DNA from: Luteolibacter sp. Y139
Lineage (GTDB): Bacteria; Verrucomicrobiota; Verrucomicrobiia; Verrucomicrobiales; Akkermansiaceae
Length of the DNA: 64,000 nt
Direction of reading: 5' to 3'
Assembly: GCF_038066715.1 (NCBI RefSeq)
Contig: NZ_JBBUKT010000017.1
Coordinates: forward strand, 1 to 64,000
In this document: positions 17,301 to 26,308 of the stretch, one piece after another
Position numbering within the stretch: the first letter of the stretch is position 1
How the letters are laid out: every line of letters starts with the position of its first letter
Program-made: the position numbers and the translations under genes
The notes under the pieces: model-generated
What the model saw: only the letters and a program-made list of their open reading frames with translations
Database searches by the model: none
What the model was told of the DNA's origin: nothing

Positions 17301-18501
17301 CGTACTGTCCAGAATTCGATCTCTGCTCTTCATGCTGCCTCTCTGTGGTAGTAGCGGAGCAGACCTCCTAGCCGTTCCCGACAGTTCAGTTCTCCCGCCC
17401 CACCGGGAACGAAGCTTGCCTCGATGAGCTTGTTCTCCAGGCCTTGGTGATTCCGTTCGTCGTGGTAGTGGGAGCAGAATTCCTCAACCGCCCGCCGGAG
17501 CGATCGCTCTCCCACGAGAATCAGATGGTCGAGGCACTCGGCTTTGATCGTCCGCACGAACCTTTCAGCGAATGCATTCAGGTTGGGCGACCTGGCTGGA
17601 AGACGGATCGACTCCACGCCCGCACACTTGAGGATCGATACGAACTCCCGGGTAAACACGGTCGCACGATCATGGATCAGGAATCTGCACTCCAGCAGGA
17701 ACCCCTCTTGGCAATCGGTCAGATTCCGGCCGACTTGGCATCCACCTTCCGTCAGGCTCCGGGACGATTCCTGCTACGTGGACGCTTCGAGTCGCAAGGC
17801 GGATCACGAAGAACACGTGATAGCGGGTGAGACGCCCCCAAGACCACAGCTCCACGGTGAAGAAGTCAGCAGCGCCAAGGACCTCCCAATGGACGCTCAG
17901 GAACTCTGCTCAGCTAGTCCCCTTCCCTCGTTCCGGTGCTGGCTCTACCCCTGCTTTCTTTATGATGCCTGCAATGGTGCCACGGTCGAGGTCGTGGCCG
18001 AGGTTTGCCAGGGCACCTTGGATCCGGGTATAGCCCCAGCCCCGATTCTCTTCAGCCATCCTCAGGACCAAGGCTTGTAGATAGTCAGCTGTCGGAGGAC
18101 GACCAACCTGCCGACGCTCACCACTCGAATCGTACTTTGCCGCGATCAGCTTCCGATGCCAGGCCAAGAGGGTCTGCGGCGAAACGATCGCGGCAATCTC
18201 TATGAGCCCGCTCAAGCCAATGCGCTTCGCCTTCTGGGCCAGCCTCATCGCTAAACCTCAGGCGCCTCTTGCCCTGCAACTTCCTGAGCACACGAACCTC
18301 CTCTTGGAGGTATTCGATGACGTCCTGCTGCTGTCGGTTGATCCAACCAGCCAAGCCAACCAGGATGAGAGTTCCGATCCCCATCGCAAAAGCTTGGCAG
18401 AGCGACAGCCGTTGCACAGCTCAGAAGCGAGCTGGCATTAGCCGGCTTCAGACCATTGAAATTCAGGCCGTTCCGGAGCAGTCGAGTTTCTGGACACTAC
18501 G
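17301..18501 (-). mobile_element. Decayed IS element with rve-type transposase (about 1.2 kb)
   Basis: The imperfect terminal inverted repeats are CGTACTGTCCAGAA at 17301-17314 and the complement of TTCTGGACACTACG at 18488-18501. The transposase runs on the minus strand from about 18417 to 17330. I see no target-site duplication. Two other remnants of the same family lie at 250-530 and 2512-2635, so it was once active in this genome. Confidence 0.8.
17330..18417 (-). pseudogene. rve/DDE transposase (IS3/IS481-like), inactivated
   Basis: The pieces in order are: an N-terminal helix region (IEYLQEEVRVLRKLQGKRRL) from 18417; a frameshift near 18248; the middle region (LIEIAAIVSPQTLLAWHRKL, VGRPPTADYLQALVLRMAEE); an in-frame TGA at 17910-17912; the first part of the catalytic core (VELWSWGRLTRYHVFFVIRL); a second frameshift between about 17740 and 17660; and the end of the core (RLPARSPNLNAFAERFVRTI, then YHDERNHQGLENKLIE). 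At least three lesions make it non-functional. The family is the integrase-core transposases that join DNA with a DDE active site. Confidence 0.85.
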
Positions 18502-18707
18502 CGGCGAATGCTCTTCTTTCGGGCTTTACTGTAACCCGACGGATTGAGACGGCCTTTAATCTCGCAGGGACAATCAATTGTATTTACGACGCTCTGGCTA
18601 GATTTAATGCCATTCAGGACAGGCACCTTGACATGATGACTTCTGTTAGAGTCTACAATCGTTTAAAAGGCATTAGAAGGGATCTGCCGTCACTACATCC
18701 CAGTTGA
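18502..18707 (+). pseudogene. Possible coding fragment on the right side of the IS
   Basis: Directly after the IS end a plus-strand frame stays open to 18707 (ANALLSGFTVTRRIETAFNL, then ARFNAIQDRHLDMM). It could be the 3' part of the gene interrupted at 17300, but the joining codons cannot be fixed without knowing the target duplication, and its codon use is weaker than that of the left piece. A minus-strand frame over 18438-18626 competes. Confidence 0.2.
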
Positions 18708-18987
18708 AAAGTTGCATCGTAGGGCCGGGGATTGGGCATCCCATGACTGCGTCTAGAGAGTCCGGGAGATCGGGTTTCCCTTGAGGATTTGGCAAAAGCG
18801 AAAAATACAGAATCTCTTCGTGATATTCAGGCCCCACCATCCAATGGTGTCTTACCTTGATTCTTATTTTATAAGTAGGGTGGATATTTCGATAGTAGAG
18901 AGTTCGGGTGTTATGCGGCCCGCATGCGCCGCCATATACCGGAACGATGTAGTGAATGAGTTGGTTTTCAGTTGAATTCGGATTCAT
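18673..18987 (-). CDS. Hypothetical protein, 104 aa
   Basis: A small protein rich in Tyr, His, Asn and Pro (YIVPVYGGACGPHNTRTLYY, HHWMVGPEYHEEILYFSLLP), with no signal peptide or membrane segment. It starts 46 bases after the DUF4347-like gene in the same direction, so the two probably form a transcription unit. Not recognised. The residue pattern is protein-like and unlike the shadow frames nearby. Confidence 0.5.
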   Translation of the reverse strand: MNPNSTENQLIHYIVPVYGGACGPHNTRTLYYRNIHPTYKIRIKVRHHWMVGPEYHEEILYFSLLPNPQGKPDLPDSLDAVMGCPIPGPTMQLFNWDVVTADPF

Positions 18988-19032
18988 AATTCAGCAAGGA
19001 AACAAGGAGATGGCTGGCGTTGAAGGCCGTGC

Positions 19033-20025
19033 CTACGCCTCGAGATGTTTCGCAACCGTATCCTCAAATTTCGGCCCTACTATAAATGCAAGGTCTTCGG
19101 CTACCGAAGCGAAGCGACCCGCGTAAACTTCGACGTTCAACGGTTCACGGTTTTTATAGTTAATGTGAATGCGATGGGTGAGAATACCGAGCGGAAGCCC
19201 TTCGGGGGTGAAGCTCTTCGAGTAGAAGAGTTGATTAATCAGCTCGATGGACGAGCTCCCTGATTGTTCCTTGCTTTTTCCTTCTAGCAAGCTGGTTACT
19301 TCTACGCTTGCGATGTCCGCCGGCTCCCTCTCTTCACCGATTCCTGTCATTTCCAAGTTCGTGTTTCGGACCAAGCTTTCGTGAAGGTACTGAATCTCCA
19401 CTTGTTGCGTATTTGCGAAGGGGCGCTGACGAATCCACGCCCTTCCTTTTTCAAACGTAACTGTAGTTCTGGAAACCGAGATTAGCCCAGTGAAAGCGAA
19501 CACCTCCCGTCTGGTGCAATCGGCCAGCTCTTTCAAGAACCGAACGCCTATGTAGCCGTCTCCAACACCGCAACCTTCGAGCATAAGCCCCCCGGACCAC
19601 TCCACATCGTCAGCAGGGATTCTTGGTTGGCCATTCGGATCCCACTTGGAGATGCGTTGCATGCGATCAAACCAGTACAGCGCATTATAGTATTGGAGTG
19701 TACCCTTCGTCGTGATTGCCGTTTGGCCGTCACCGACCTCAAAAATACCGCTTGCTCCGTGACCGAGGAGGTGGATGAAGCGTGGTTGTCCCTTTGCGTT
19801 CCAATCAAACAATTGGCCGACTTCGTCAGAGCTTCCATGACTGAGTTTTGCGTTGCGGATAGAGCGCAGCCACTGAAGGGCTCCGTTGTCAGGACCGCTC
19901 GAGCAGGAGCGGTGATGGGGCGGAGCCTCGGTGATCTCGACCCCATTTCGACCGACGTCGAATGGCTTGCGGTGCTCTATCGGCGATTCCTCAAAAAACG
20001 CACTATGTGATAGCATGGCTCTCAT
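19033..20025 (-). CDS. DUF4347-like protein (His-Gly / Gly-Cys core)
   Basis: A 330-aa protein. Residues 85-190 carry the features of a DUF4347-like or caspase-related alpha/beta domain: RFIHLLGHGASGIFEVGDGQ with a His-Gly pair, then GGLMLEGCGVGDGYIGVRFL with a Gly-Cys pair, and finally TRREVFAFTGLISVS. DUF4347 usually sits at the start of very large secreted adhesins; here it is a short stand-alone protein without a signal peptide. The C-terminal 140 residues are unrecognised. Whether His and Cys form a catalytic dyad is inference. A two-gene unit with the 104-aa ORF is likely. Confidence 0.55.
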   Translation of the reverse strand: MRAMLSHSAFFEESPIEHRKPFDVGRNGVEITEAPPHHRSCSSGPDNGALQWLRSIRNAKLSHGSSDEVGQLFDWNAKGQPRFIHLLGHGASGIFEVGDGQTAITTKGTLQYYNALYWFDRMQRISKWDPNGQPRIPADDVEWSGGLMLEGCGVGDGYIGVRFLKELADCTRREVFAFTGLISVSRTTVTFEKGRAWIRQRPFANTQQVEIQYLHESLVRNTNLEMTGIGEEREPADIASVEVTSLLEGKSKEQSGSSSIELINQLFYSKSFTPEGLPLGILTHRIHINYKNREPLNVEVYAGRFASVAEDLAFIVGPKFEDTVAKHLEA

Positions 20026-20788
20026 ATTCCCGAAGAGGGGTTAGATAAGGGGTCGAAGTCACGGGGAATTCCGTGGGAAATAGTAGGCTGCTACCCGCTA
20101 GGTCGTGACACGTCAAGTATCGTCTATTACATGTTGTCCTCCGGGCTGCATCGCAGATAAAGTGAACTGTACGCGACCAACCATAGGCGTTGGACGTGCC
20201 AACCCTTGAGAAAAACGAAATCGGAACTGCTTTTCGACGATTGAACGCCCATGTTTCGGCCGGACTTCTCCGGCTTCGGACGAACCGAGCTTTCGCGCTG
20301 GATTCGGTTTCCGCCAGCACCCCGAGGCCTGTTGTTTCGAGCAAGGACCTCCTACTCTAACCAAAAACTCCAACGCCGAGCCCTACACGGAGCGCTGTCC
20401 CGGTTCACCCTTTGCCTTGGGCGGGCTGCAGATCGACTTTGTTGAGGAGTGCGACCTATTCGACTATGGCGGCACGACTAGGTTCCTCGGGCCGGCTGAA
20501 CAAAAGCAAAGTTTCCTGCCGCCCGTCTCCCCAAAGCAATCCACTGCGGCTAAGGCTTCGCTCGGAGGAGACACCGCTAAAAAGCAGGCAACCGACTTAC
20601 TTTCCGTCTACTATGGCAATCCGGTCCGTTGCGGATTCTAGGGCGATGGCAGACGTGAAGTCACACGTCCGATCTTTCCACCTCGTCGTCGCGCTCGTCA
20701 GACAAACGAAATGCCTGGGTAGTTGAAACTTCGATGGCCTACTAGCATCGCTGGCAAACCGAAGATGAACAGGTCTGGAGAAGGTCGT
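20026..20788. other. Intergenic region with one unexplained open frame
   Basis: The only notable content is a plus-strand frame open from 20210 to 20641 without an ATG. Parts read like protein (GGLQIDFVEECDLFDYGG, DTAKKQATDLLSVYYGN), but the frame on the opposite strand is also open, so composition alone cannot decide. It may be a gene remnant or a genomic repeat. No RNA gene or terminator seen. Confidence 0.3.
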
Positions 20789-21682
20789 CTATCGGGTCCG
20801 CGCTTCTTCAATAAGCAGTCGCGCAAAAGTCTCAGCATGTGGCTTGGGGCGCAATGCGGGAAGGCCGATCAGGACCGGGGCACCCGGTAACTTCGGAGCA
20901 AACGGCTTCATCACGAGTGTCCGGGGCATCATGCCCGAAATTCCCTCGGCGAAGATGGCCGCAGCATTGCGCGCTTCCAAATCTTCGAAAAGGGTGCAAA
21001 CGCCGTCGCTCACCAATGAAATGAAGCGCAGTGAAACCCCGAAGGGCTTGAACATGCTTCGCACGGTCGGCACATACTCTGGAAAATTGTCCTTCGCCAG
21101 GCCGACCAAGGGCAGTTGATGCATCCGGGCTACCGGTATCCGCTTTAGCTTCGCAAGCGGATGCCTCTCCGAAAGGACCAGCACCAGTCCCAAGCGGCGC
21201 AGTTCGCTGAATTGGAAGCCCGGGATTCCTTTTGCAACCGAAACCCCCGGAGTTACGACGAGGTCGAGTCTGCCCTCGGAAGCCAGCTCATTGATTTCCC
21301 GCGATGACAGATCCGCCAACTCGATCCGCACGCCCGGTACGGCCGATTGAAACCTCGCCAACGCCGCGGACATGATGCCAGTCGTCATCGAAGGAGCGTA
21401 GCCCACCCGGAGAATCTCCTTCCCTGCCTGGCCCCGCACGCGGCGAACCGCATCATCTGCGCGAGCAAGCACCTCGCGCGCTTCCTCATAAAACAGCTCG
21501 CCAGCTTCCGTAAGCTTCAGCGAATTGGTTCCTCGCACGAGAAGGGGCACACCCAATTGTTCTTCCAGGTCCCTCACCTGCCTGCTGAGCGGTGGCTGGG
21601 TGATGTTCAGAATCACCGCCGCGCGATTAAACGAGCCATGAGAGGCAACAGCGACGAAATAACGGAGATGGCGGAGTTCCAT
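20789..21682 (-). CDS. LysR-family transcriptional regulator
   Basis: A typical LysR protein, 297 aa. The N-terminal winged helix-turn-helix is at residues 1-60 (MELRHLRYFVAVASHGSFNR, ITQPPLSRQVRDLEEQLG), a linker helix follows, and the effector-binding domain begins with ILRVGYAPS. ATG 21682 is chosen because MELRHLRYF is the normal LysR start; the frame is open to 21718. It is divergent from the MoaF/SnoaL gene with 175 bases between, the classic layout for a LysR regulator and its target. The effector is unknown; the neighbouring oxidoreductases and hydrolases suggest a small organic compound. Confidence 0.92.
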   Translation of the reverse strand: MELRHLRYFVAVASHGSFNRAAVILNITQPPLSRQVRDLEEQLGVPLLVRGTNSLKLTEAGELFYEEAREVLARADDAVRRVRGQAGKEILRVGYAPSMTTGIMSAALARFQSAVPGVRIELADLSSREINELASEGRLDLVVTPGVSVAKGIPGFQFSELRRLGLVLVLSERHPLAKLKRIPVARMHQLPLVGLAKDNFPEYVPTVRSMFKPFGVSLRFISLVSDGVCTLFEDLEARNAAAIFAEGISGMMPRTLVMKPFAPKLPGAPVLIGLPALRPKPHAETFARLLIEEARTR

Positions 21683-21857
21683 GGGCCACCGGGTAGCCCA
21701 ACCTAGAAGGATGAGCAAGCCAAGTAACTAAGCATTGGGCCGCTTGCGTCGCCTTTGTTAGCGTAGCCATGTTTCGCGGAAGTATCCAACGGGCCTTACC
21801 CACCGGCTTCCCGCAGCAAATAAATCGCAGTCCCTCCACCAAGAAATAAACGCCAGC

Positions 21858-22631
21858 ATGAGTAAGCATAAAAATCCCTCCGCTACCTCTACCCTCTCCA
21901 ATAACAAGATGACGGCCTTGGACCACTTCCCTGTCGGATTGGAAATGGATGTCGTCTATCCTACCTACAAGGCCAGCATGAAGCTACTTTCAACCCGAGA
22001 GCTGAGGCTCGAGATCAAGGAAGGTTCCGATGCCACCGTTGAGAAGGTAGAAATTCAAGTGGTTCCGCTTGGCAACAGCCTGTTCGCCGTGAGTTGGCAG
22101 CAACGCGACGGTGCGACGGTGGCTGAGGTCCACGACTATGACCGGCAGGTTGTCCATTCGCACGTTACCAGAAATTCGGGAGAATTCACCAGAATGACCG
22201 GGACCATCGAGATCACTCGACCCGCCGACCGAGGCCTCAATGATCAACCCCAGCGGAACAAGGCCCTGGTGCTCGATTCGATGCTATCGCTCTTCCAGCA
22301 ACACGACTCATCAGCCGTGGAGCGGCTTCTCTCGCCTGATTATATCCAGCACAATCCCCACGTCCCCCAGGGACGTGACGCGCTTCAAAAGGTTGTGGAA
22401 GGCCTGTCCGCGGAAGTATCTTACGAGCCCGGTATGATGATCGCCGAAGGCAACCTGGTGGCAATTCACGGTCGTCTCCATGGCTGGGGTCCAGAACCGC
22501 AGGTGGTTGTCGACATCTTCCGGGTCGAGAATGGCAAGATTGCAGAACACTGGGACGTCCTCCAAACCGACGTTTCCGCTGCCAACTCGAAAAGCGGAGT
22601 CGCCATGTTTGATCCCGGGGAAGGAAAGTGA
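21858..22631 (+). CDS. MoaF-like plus SnoaL-like two-domain protein
   Basis: A 257-aa cytoplasmic protein with two small beta-barrel domains. Residues 22-120 are MoaF-like (LEMDVVYPTYKASMKLLS, LFAVSWQQRDGATVAEVHDY). Residues 130-240 are a SnoaL/NTF2-like domain (VLDSMLSLFQQHDSSAVERL, SPDYIQHNP, VVVDIFRVENGKIAEHWDVL). SnoaL-like domains act as small cyclases, isomerases or ligand binders; no specific reaction can be assigned. First gene of a plus-strand pair with the flavin oxidoreductase, divergent from the LysR gene. A strong hairpin separates it from the next gene. Confidence 0.8.
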   Translation: MSKHKNPSATSTLSNNKMTALDHFPVGLEMDVVYPTYKASMKLLSTRELRLEIKEGSDATVEKVEIQVVPLGNSLFAVSWQQRDGATVAEVHDYDRQVVHSHVTRNSGEFTRMTGTIEITRPADRGLNDQPQRNKALVLDSMLSLFQQHDSSAVERLLSPDYIQHNPHVPQGRDALQKVVEGLSAEVSYEPGMMIAEGNLVAIHGRLHGWGPEPQVVVDIFRVENGKIAEHWDVLQTDVSAANSKSGVAMFDPGEGK

Positions 22632-22659
22632 TGGCCTGATCCGGGTTGAAATCTTGTTG

Positions 22660-22691
22660 GGCAAGTTGGCGCTTCTTCGCCAACTTGCCCC
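22660..22691 (+). terminator. Perfect 13-bp hairpin between MoaF/SnoaL and LLM genes
   Basis: GGGCAAGTTGGCG (22660-22672), loop CTTCTT, then CGCCAACTTGCCC (22679-22691), with no mismatch. It starts 29 bases after a stop codon. There is no T-run after it, so it may act as a partial terminator, an RNA-stabilising end or an attenuator rather than a classic intrinsic terminator. Confidence 0.55.
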
Positions 22692-22750
22692 TCTACGGTT
22701 CGCGAGGCCAAATCGCTGCAATGATCCTTTAATGCTTTCCTAAGTCGCAC

Positions 22751-23773
22751 ATGCAAATCGGCATCGACAGCTTCGTCATCAACACGCCTGACGCGATCAC
22801 AGGCCAGGTAATCAGCACCGCGGAGCGCATCAGGAACGTGCTTGAGGAAATCGAATGCGCCGACCGGGCGGGCCTCGATGTTTTCGGAATCGGCGAGCAC
22901 CATCGGGCTGACTTCGCCGACTCAGCTCCTGCCATCATTCTCGCCGCAGCCGCAGCCAGGACAAACCGCATCCGCCTGACAAGTGCGGTGACCGTTCTTA
23001 GCGCCGACGATCCAGTCCGGGTCTTTCAGGACTTCGCAACGCTTGATCTGATCTCCGGAGGACGCGCCGAGATTGTCGCCGGCAGGGGGTCCTTCGCGGA
23101 TGCCTACCCCTTGTTTGGCTATTCCCTCGAGGACTACGATTCACTTTTCACGGAGAAGCTGGATCTGCTTCTCAGGATCCGCGACAACACCGAAGTCCGC
23201 TGGTCGGGGAAGCACCGCGCACCGCTCACCGGGCAAGGAGTCTATCCACGGCCCGTCCAGGCCTCTCTACCCATCTGGCTCGGTGTCGGCGGCACGCCGG
23301 CTTCATTCATTCGCGCCGGCACTCTCGGACTTCCCTTGATGGTCGCCATCATCGGTGGGGAGCCCGCACGCTTCCGCCCCTTGATTGACCTCTATCGAGA
23401 GGCGGGCAGAAAGGCGGGCCACCCTCCTGAACAGCTCATTGTGGGCATTCATGCCATCGGCTACGTGGCCGGGACGATGCAACAAGCGGTCGAGGATCTG
23501 GCTCCGGGATACATGCACACCTTCAACGAAGTCGGCAAGGAACGCGGGTGGCCACCCACCACCATGGCCCACTTCAAGGCCGGCGTTTCCCCGCAAGGAG
23601 CACTTCTCGTGGGCGATCCGGAACACGTCGCGCGGAAGATCGCCTCTTATGATGAGAAGCTCGGCGGGATCTCGCGCATCACCTTCCAGATGAGCGCGGC
23701 CAGCCTTCCTCATGAGCGGCTGCTGGAGTCGATCCAGCTCATCGGAACGAAGGTGGTGCCGGTTTTCAAATAG
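22751..23773 (+). CDS. LLM-class flavin-dependent oxidoreductase
   Basis: A 340-aa luciferase-like monooxygenase-family protein. Typical segments are the N-terminal strand MQIGIDSFVINTP, ECADRAGLDVFGIGEHHR (residues 37-54), TNRIRLTSAVTVLSADDPVR and ISGGRAEIVAGRGSF. These enzymes use reduced FMN (sometimes F420) to oxidise organic substrates. Soluble, cytoplasmic. It lies downstream of the MoaF/SnoaL gene in the same direction. Substrate unknown; close relatives are often annotated simply as LLM oxidoreductases. Confidence 0.9.
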   Translation: MQIGIDSFVINTPDAITGQVISTAERIRNVLEEIECADRAGLDVFGIGEHHRADFADSAPAIILAAAAARTNRIRLTSAVTVLSADDPVRVFQDFATLDLISGGRAEIVAGRGSFADAYPLFGYSLEDYDSLFTEKLDLLLRIRDNTEVRWSGKHRAPLTGQGVYPRPVQASLPIWLGVGGTPASFIRAGTLGLPLMVAIIGGEPARFRPLIDLYREAGRKAGHPPEQLIVGIHAIGYVAGTMQQAVEDLAPGYMHTFNEVGKERGWPPTTMAHFKAGVSPQGALLVGDPEHVARKIASYDEKLGGISRITFQMSAASLPHERLLESIQLIGTKVVPVFK

Positions 23774-23860
23774 CAGAGGCACCATCGGATCGAAGGGGAC
23801 CAAATTGCCGCGATCAATAAACTTCCTTTTGGAGGCGCATCACGTCTCACTGTGCGGCGA

Positions 23861-25132
23861 TCAGAACCTCAAGTTCAGAGCGGTCTGCAAATAATCAACG
23901 TTCTTGCCGCCCGCGGCAATCAGCGACGGCCCCGCCTCGTGATGGGTGAAACTGAGCGCCAGTTGGGTAGATTCGCATGCATCCCAAGTGACCGCCGCAT
24001 TGAATGCAGTTCCCAGGTATTTGTCCACGCCGGGGGACGGCTTGCCGATCGGCCGGAGAGGGGGCGCGTAGATGGCATCGTCATCGCTGAACCTCCACTG
24101 GAAGTTCACACCCAGGGTGACGCCCACATCGGCACGGGGTTGCAGCATGATCTGCGGGTTGAGATTGTAGAGATTGGAAGGTGAAATGAAGCCGCCCTGG
24201 TTGAAGTAGTTGTTTGCCTGAAACAACGGATGGAGCGTGTTCAAGGCGCCCTTGTCATCGCCTCCGGAAATGGCGTCCGCCCGCAGCATCAGCGTCGGTT
24301 TCATGGGCGCGTCCAGCACCCGCCCGACTCCCAGGCTCAACGCCCCCGCCAGGATGTCGCGCTCCCCGGCGTGTCCGAACTGCAGGGTTGTCTCCGTGTT
24401 GCAGATCCACGGGCAGGTGTCGTCCCACCATCGCACCCCGACAGTGTGCCGCAACTCCCGCCCGCCCGGAACGAATACGGATTCCTTGTCGCTCAGGCCG
24501 ATGTAATACAGGTCATAGTGGCTTTCTTGCTGCCATGGCGAGGGCAGGACCGCGTAAATGCTCCAGAAGAACGTCTGGTCCGGGTGCGACCTGTTGTCGA
24601 ACAATCCCGGTGTTGTCGTTACCGGAGCCGCGACGAAAGCATCAATCCTGAACTGCTCCGGGCGCTCCCACGAGAGCAAGAAAGCGTCATGGGCCAGCCT
24701 CTGGTTGGCGCCTTCTCGCGTCGAAAGCAGCCTCGCCGATCCGTATCGCAGCGTCTGCCTTCCGGCTTTGATCAGCAGGGAATCTCCCTCTCCCGTGACA
24801 AATCTTCCCTGTGCGAAAAGCTGCAGGAAATCTCCTCCGTCCTGATCCGGTGGTCCGAGCTTCGATTGCCTTCCCCACATGTCCCCCCAGGTCAATTCGC
24901 TGCCAATCTTGAAAGTGTTTCCGTATTCCAGCTCCATCAGTGCCTGCACCCGTTGATGCACCCAGCTGTCATCCCCCTCGCCGGTGATGTCGAAGTAGAG
25001 ATTGTGATAGCTCTCGACCACGGTACGCGCGTTGCCGTCGATGGAAAACTCCCACCCATCCCCCACGACGCCCGCGCTTGCCGGCGGCATGATGAGGATG
25101 AAGACGCAGAAGGAGGAAAAGGTGGGCCGCAT
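23861..25132 (-). CDS. Alginate-export (AlgE)-like outer-membrane porin
   Basis: A 423-aa beta-barrel protein with signal peptide (MRPTFSSFCVFILIMPPASAG) and the pattern of the alginate_exp family: FSIDGNARTVVESYHN, WVHQRVQALMELEYG, LLIKAGRQTLRYGSARLLST and the terminal strand VDYLQTALNLRF ending in Phe. Family members form outer-membrane channels for organic anions or polysaccharides. Here there is no alginate biosynthesis nearby; the neighbours are small-molecule enzymes, so uptake of an organic solute is more likely. Divergent from the isochorismatase-like gene. Confidence 0.85.
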   Translation of the reverse strand: MRPTFSSFCVFILIMPPASAGVVGDGWEFSIDGNARTVVESYHNLYFDITGEGDDSWVHQRVQALMELEYGNTFKIGSELTWGDMWGRQSKLGPPDQDGGDFLQLFAQGRFVTGEGDSLLIKAGRQTLRYGSARLLSTREGANQRLAHDAFLLSWERPEQFRIDAFVAAPVTTTPGLFDNRSHPDQTFFWSIYAVLPSPWQQESHYDLYYIGLSDKESVFVPGGRELRHTVGVRWWDDTCPWICNTETTLQFGHAGERDILAGALSLGVGRVLDAPMKPTLMLRADAISGGDDKGALNTLHPLFQANNYFNQGGFISPSNLYNLNPQIMLQPRADVGVTLGVNFQWRFSDDDAIYAPPLRPIGKPSPGVDKYLGTAFNAAVTWDACESTQLALSFTHHEAGPSLIAAGGKNVDYLQTALNLRF

Positions 25133-25259
25133 GGCAGGAGGTCCGGGGTCGGATTTCGTTTTCGGTATGCGGTCCGCTCACATTTCAGGGATTCCGGATC
25201 GCGCTCCTTCACCGGAGAGTAAGCTGGCAGCGTATCGGCACCGGACAGGACGGCTAATG

Positions 25260-25341
25260 CTTTGTTAGTTGGCCTACCCATCCTTCCGGGACAGGCGACA
25301 TCCCTCCCCACCTCAAAGGTTGAGCAACCCAACCAACAAAG
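25260..25341. repeat. Imperfect inverted repeat in the porin/isochorismatase promoter region
   Basis: CTTTGTTAGTTGG at 25260-25272 is mirrored by CCAACCAACAAAG at 25329-25341 (12 of 13 positions), 56 bases apart. It lies in the 334-base divergent gap, which holds nothing else recognisable apart from the CATCCTTCCG motif at 25279-25288 also seen before the SDR gene. It could be a looping operator; the LysR protein at 20789 is the only regulator nearby. Confidence 0.4.
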
Positions 25342-25466
25342 TCTTACCTGTTTCCTGGCGTGCTCGGCATCCTGCACAGGTGCACCGGGATCATGAAAAG
25401 ATCCCGCCGCACCATCTGGATCGAGTAACCAAATCAAAACCTACCCACCTGAAAGGAACCACCATC

Positions 25467-26120
25467 ATGAGTGACAACAAGACCGGCCTCAAAGCCCTCC
25501 TCCGTCCTGAAGACAGCATTGTCGTACTGATCGACCACCAACCTTTTCAATTCGCGAACCTCAACAGCCATGAGCCGACGATGATCGTGAACAACGTCAT
25601 CGGTCTTGCCAAAGGCGCGAAGGCTTTCGAGGTGCCTACCATCCTGACCACCGTGCTCGAAGAGCGTGGCGGCTATATCATCAAGGGCCTCCAGGACGTC
25701 TTCCCCGATCAAAAGCCGATCAACCGTACTTGGGTCAACACTTGGGAAGATACAAACGTCACCGATGTGGTGAAGAAGAGCGGAAGAAAGCAGTTGATTC
25801 TAGCCGCGCTGTGGACAGAGGTCTGCCTCGCAATGCCCGCGATCCACGCTCTGGGCGAGGGCTACGACGTCTTTGTGGTCACCGACGCCTCAGGCGGCGC
25901 GAGCAAGGAGTCGCACGACATGGCCGTGCGCCGTCTGGTGCAAGCTGGCGCCGTGCCGATCACCTGGCTAGCAGTGCTGTCCGAATGGCAGCGTGACTGG
26001 GCGCGCGAGAAAACAGCGGGCCTGCTTGCCGGTGTCCTCGCGGAACATGGCGGTGGCACCGGAGTCGCCTTCGCATGGGAATTGCAACTCCTCGCGAGCG
26101 GCCAAAAGGCGTCGAAATGA
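25467..26120 (+). CDS. YcaC-like isochorismatase-family hydrolase
   Basis: A 217-aa cysteine hydrolase. The catalytic features are Asp in VVLIDHQPFQFANL (residues 22-35), a Lys in the middle (VKKSGRKQLILAAL) and the nucleophile Cys in LWTEVCLAMPAIHAL. The HQPFQ signature is the YcaC subgroup, hydrolases of unsettled substrate. The true start is ATG 25467 with GAAAGGA just upstream; the frame is open to 25269, but those residues are not family-like. It heads a plus-strand series of genes and faces the porin gene divergently. Confidence 0.9.
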   Translation: MSDNKTGLKALLRPEDSIVVLIDHQPFQFANLNSHEPTMIVNNVIGLAKGAKAFEVPTILTTVLEERGGYIIKGLQDVFPDQKPINRTWVNTWEDTNVTDVVKKSGRKQLILAALWTEVCLAMPAIHALGEGYDVFVVTDASGGASKESHDMAVRRLVQAGAVPITWLAVLSEWQRDWAREKTAGLLAGVLAEHGGGTGVAFAWELQLLASGQKASK

Positions 26121-26308
26121 GTTTCGGGGCCCATATAGCTACCAACCCGCTTGATAGCCCGGCGGCCGTGATGCTCTGACAACGAAAATACTAGTCCGCG
26201 TCGTGTTCGTTGAAACCGGCGCGGACTACCCCATTAGGATCCCAAGCCCTCGTTCAGTGGCACGCGTGCGCACCCATCAATCACATCGAAATCAGAAGGA
26301 AAAAATCA

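Noticed and set aside
17297-18506. Target-site duplication around the IS
   Set aside because: The bases flanking the two ends (GATCT left, CGGCG right) do not match, so no duplication can be claimed.
20003-20344. 113-aa minus-strand ORF
   Set aside because: No motif and no good start; overlaps the start of the DUF4347-like gene in another frame.
24230-25222. 330-aa ORF on the plus strand
   Set aside because: Antisense to the alginate-export-like porin; Arg/Pro-rich and without motifs.
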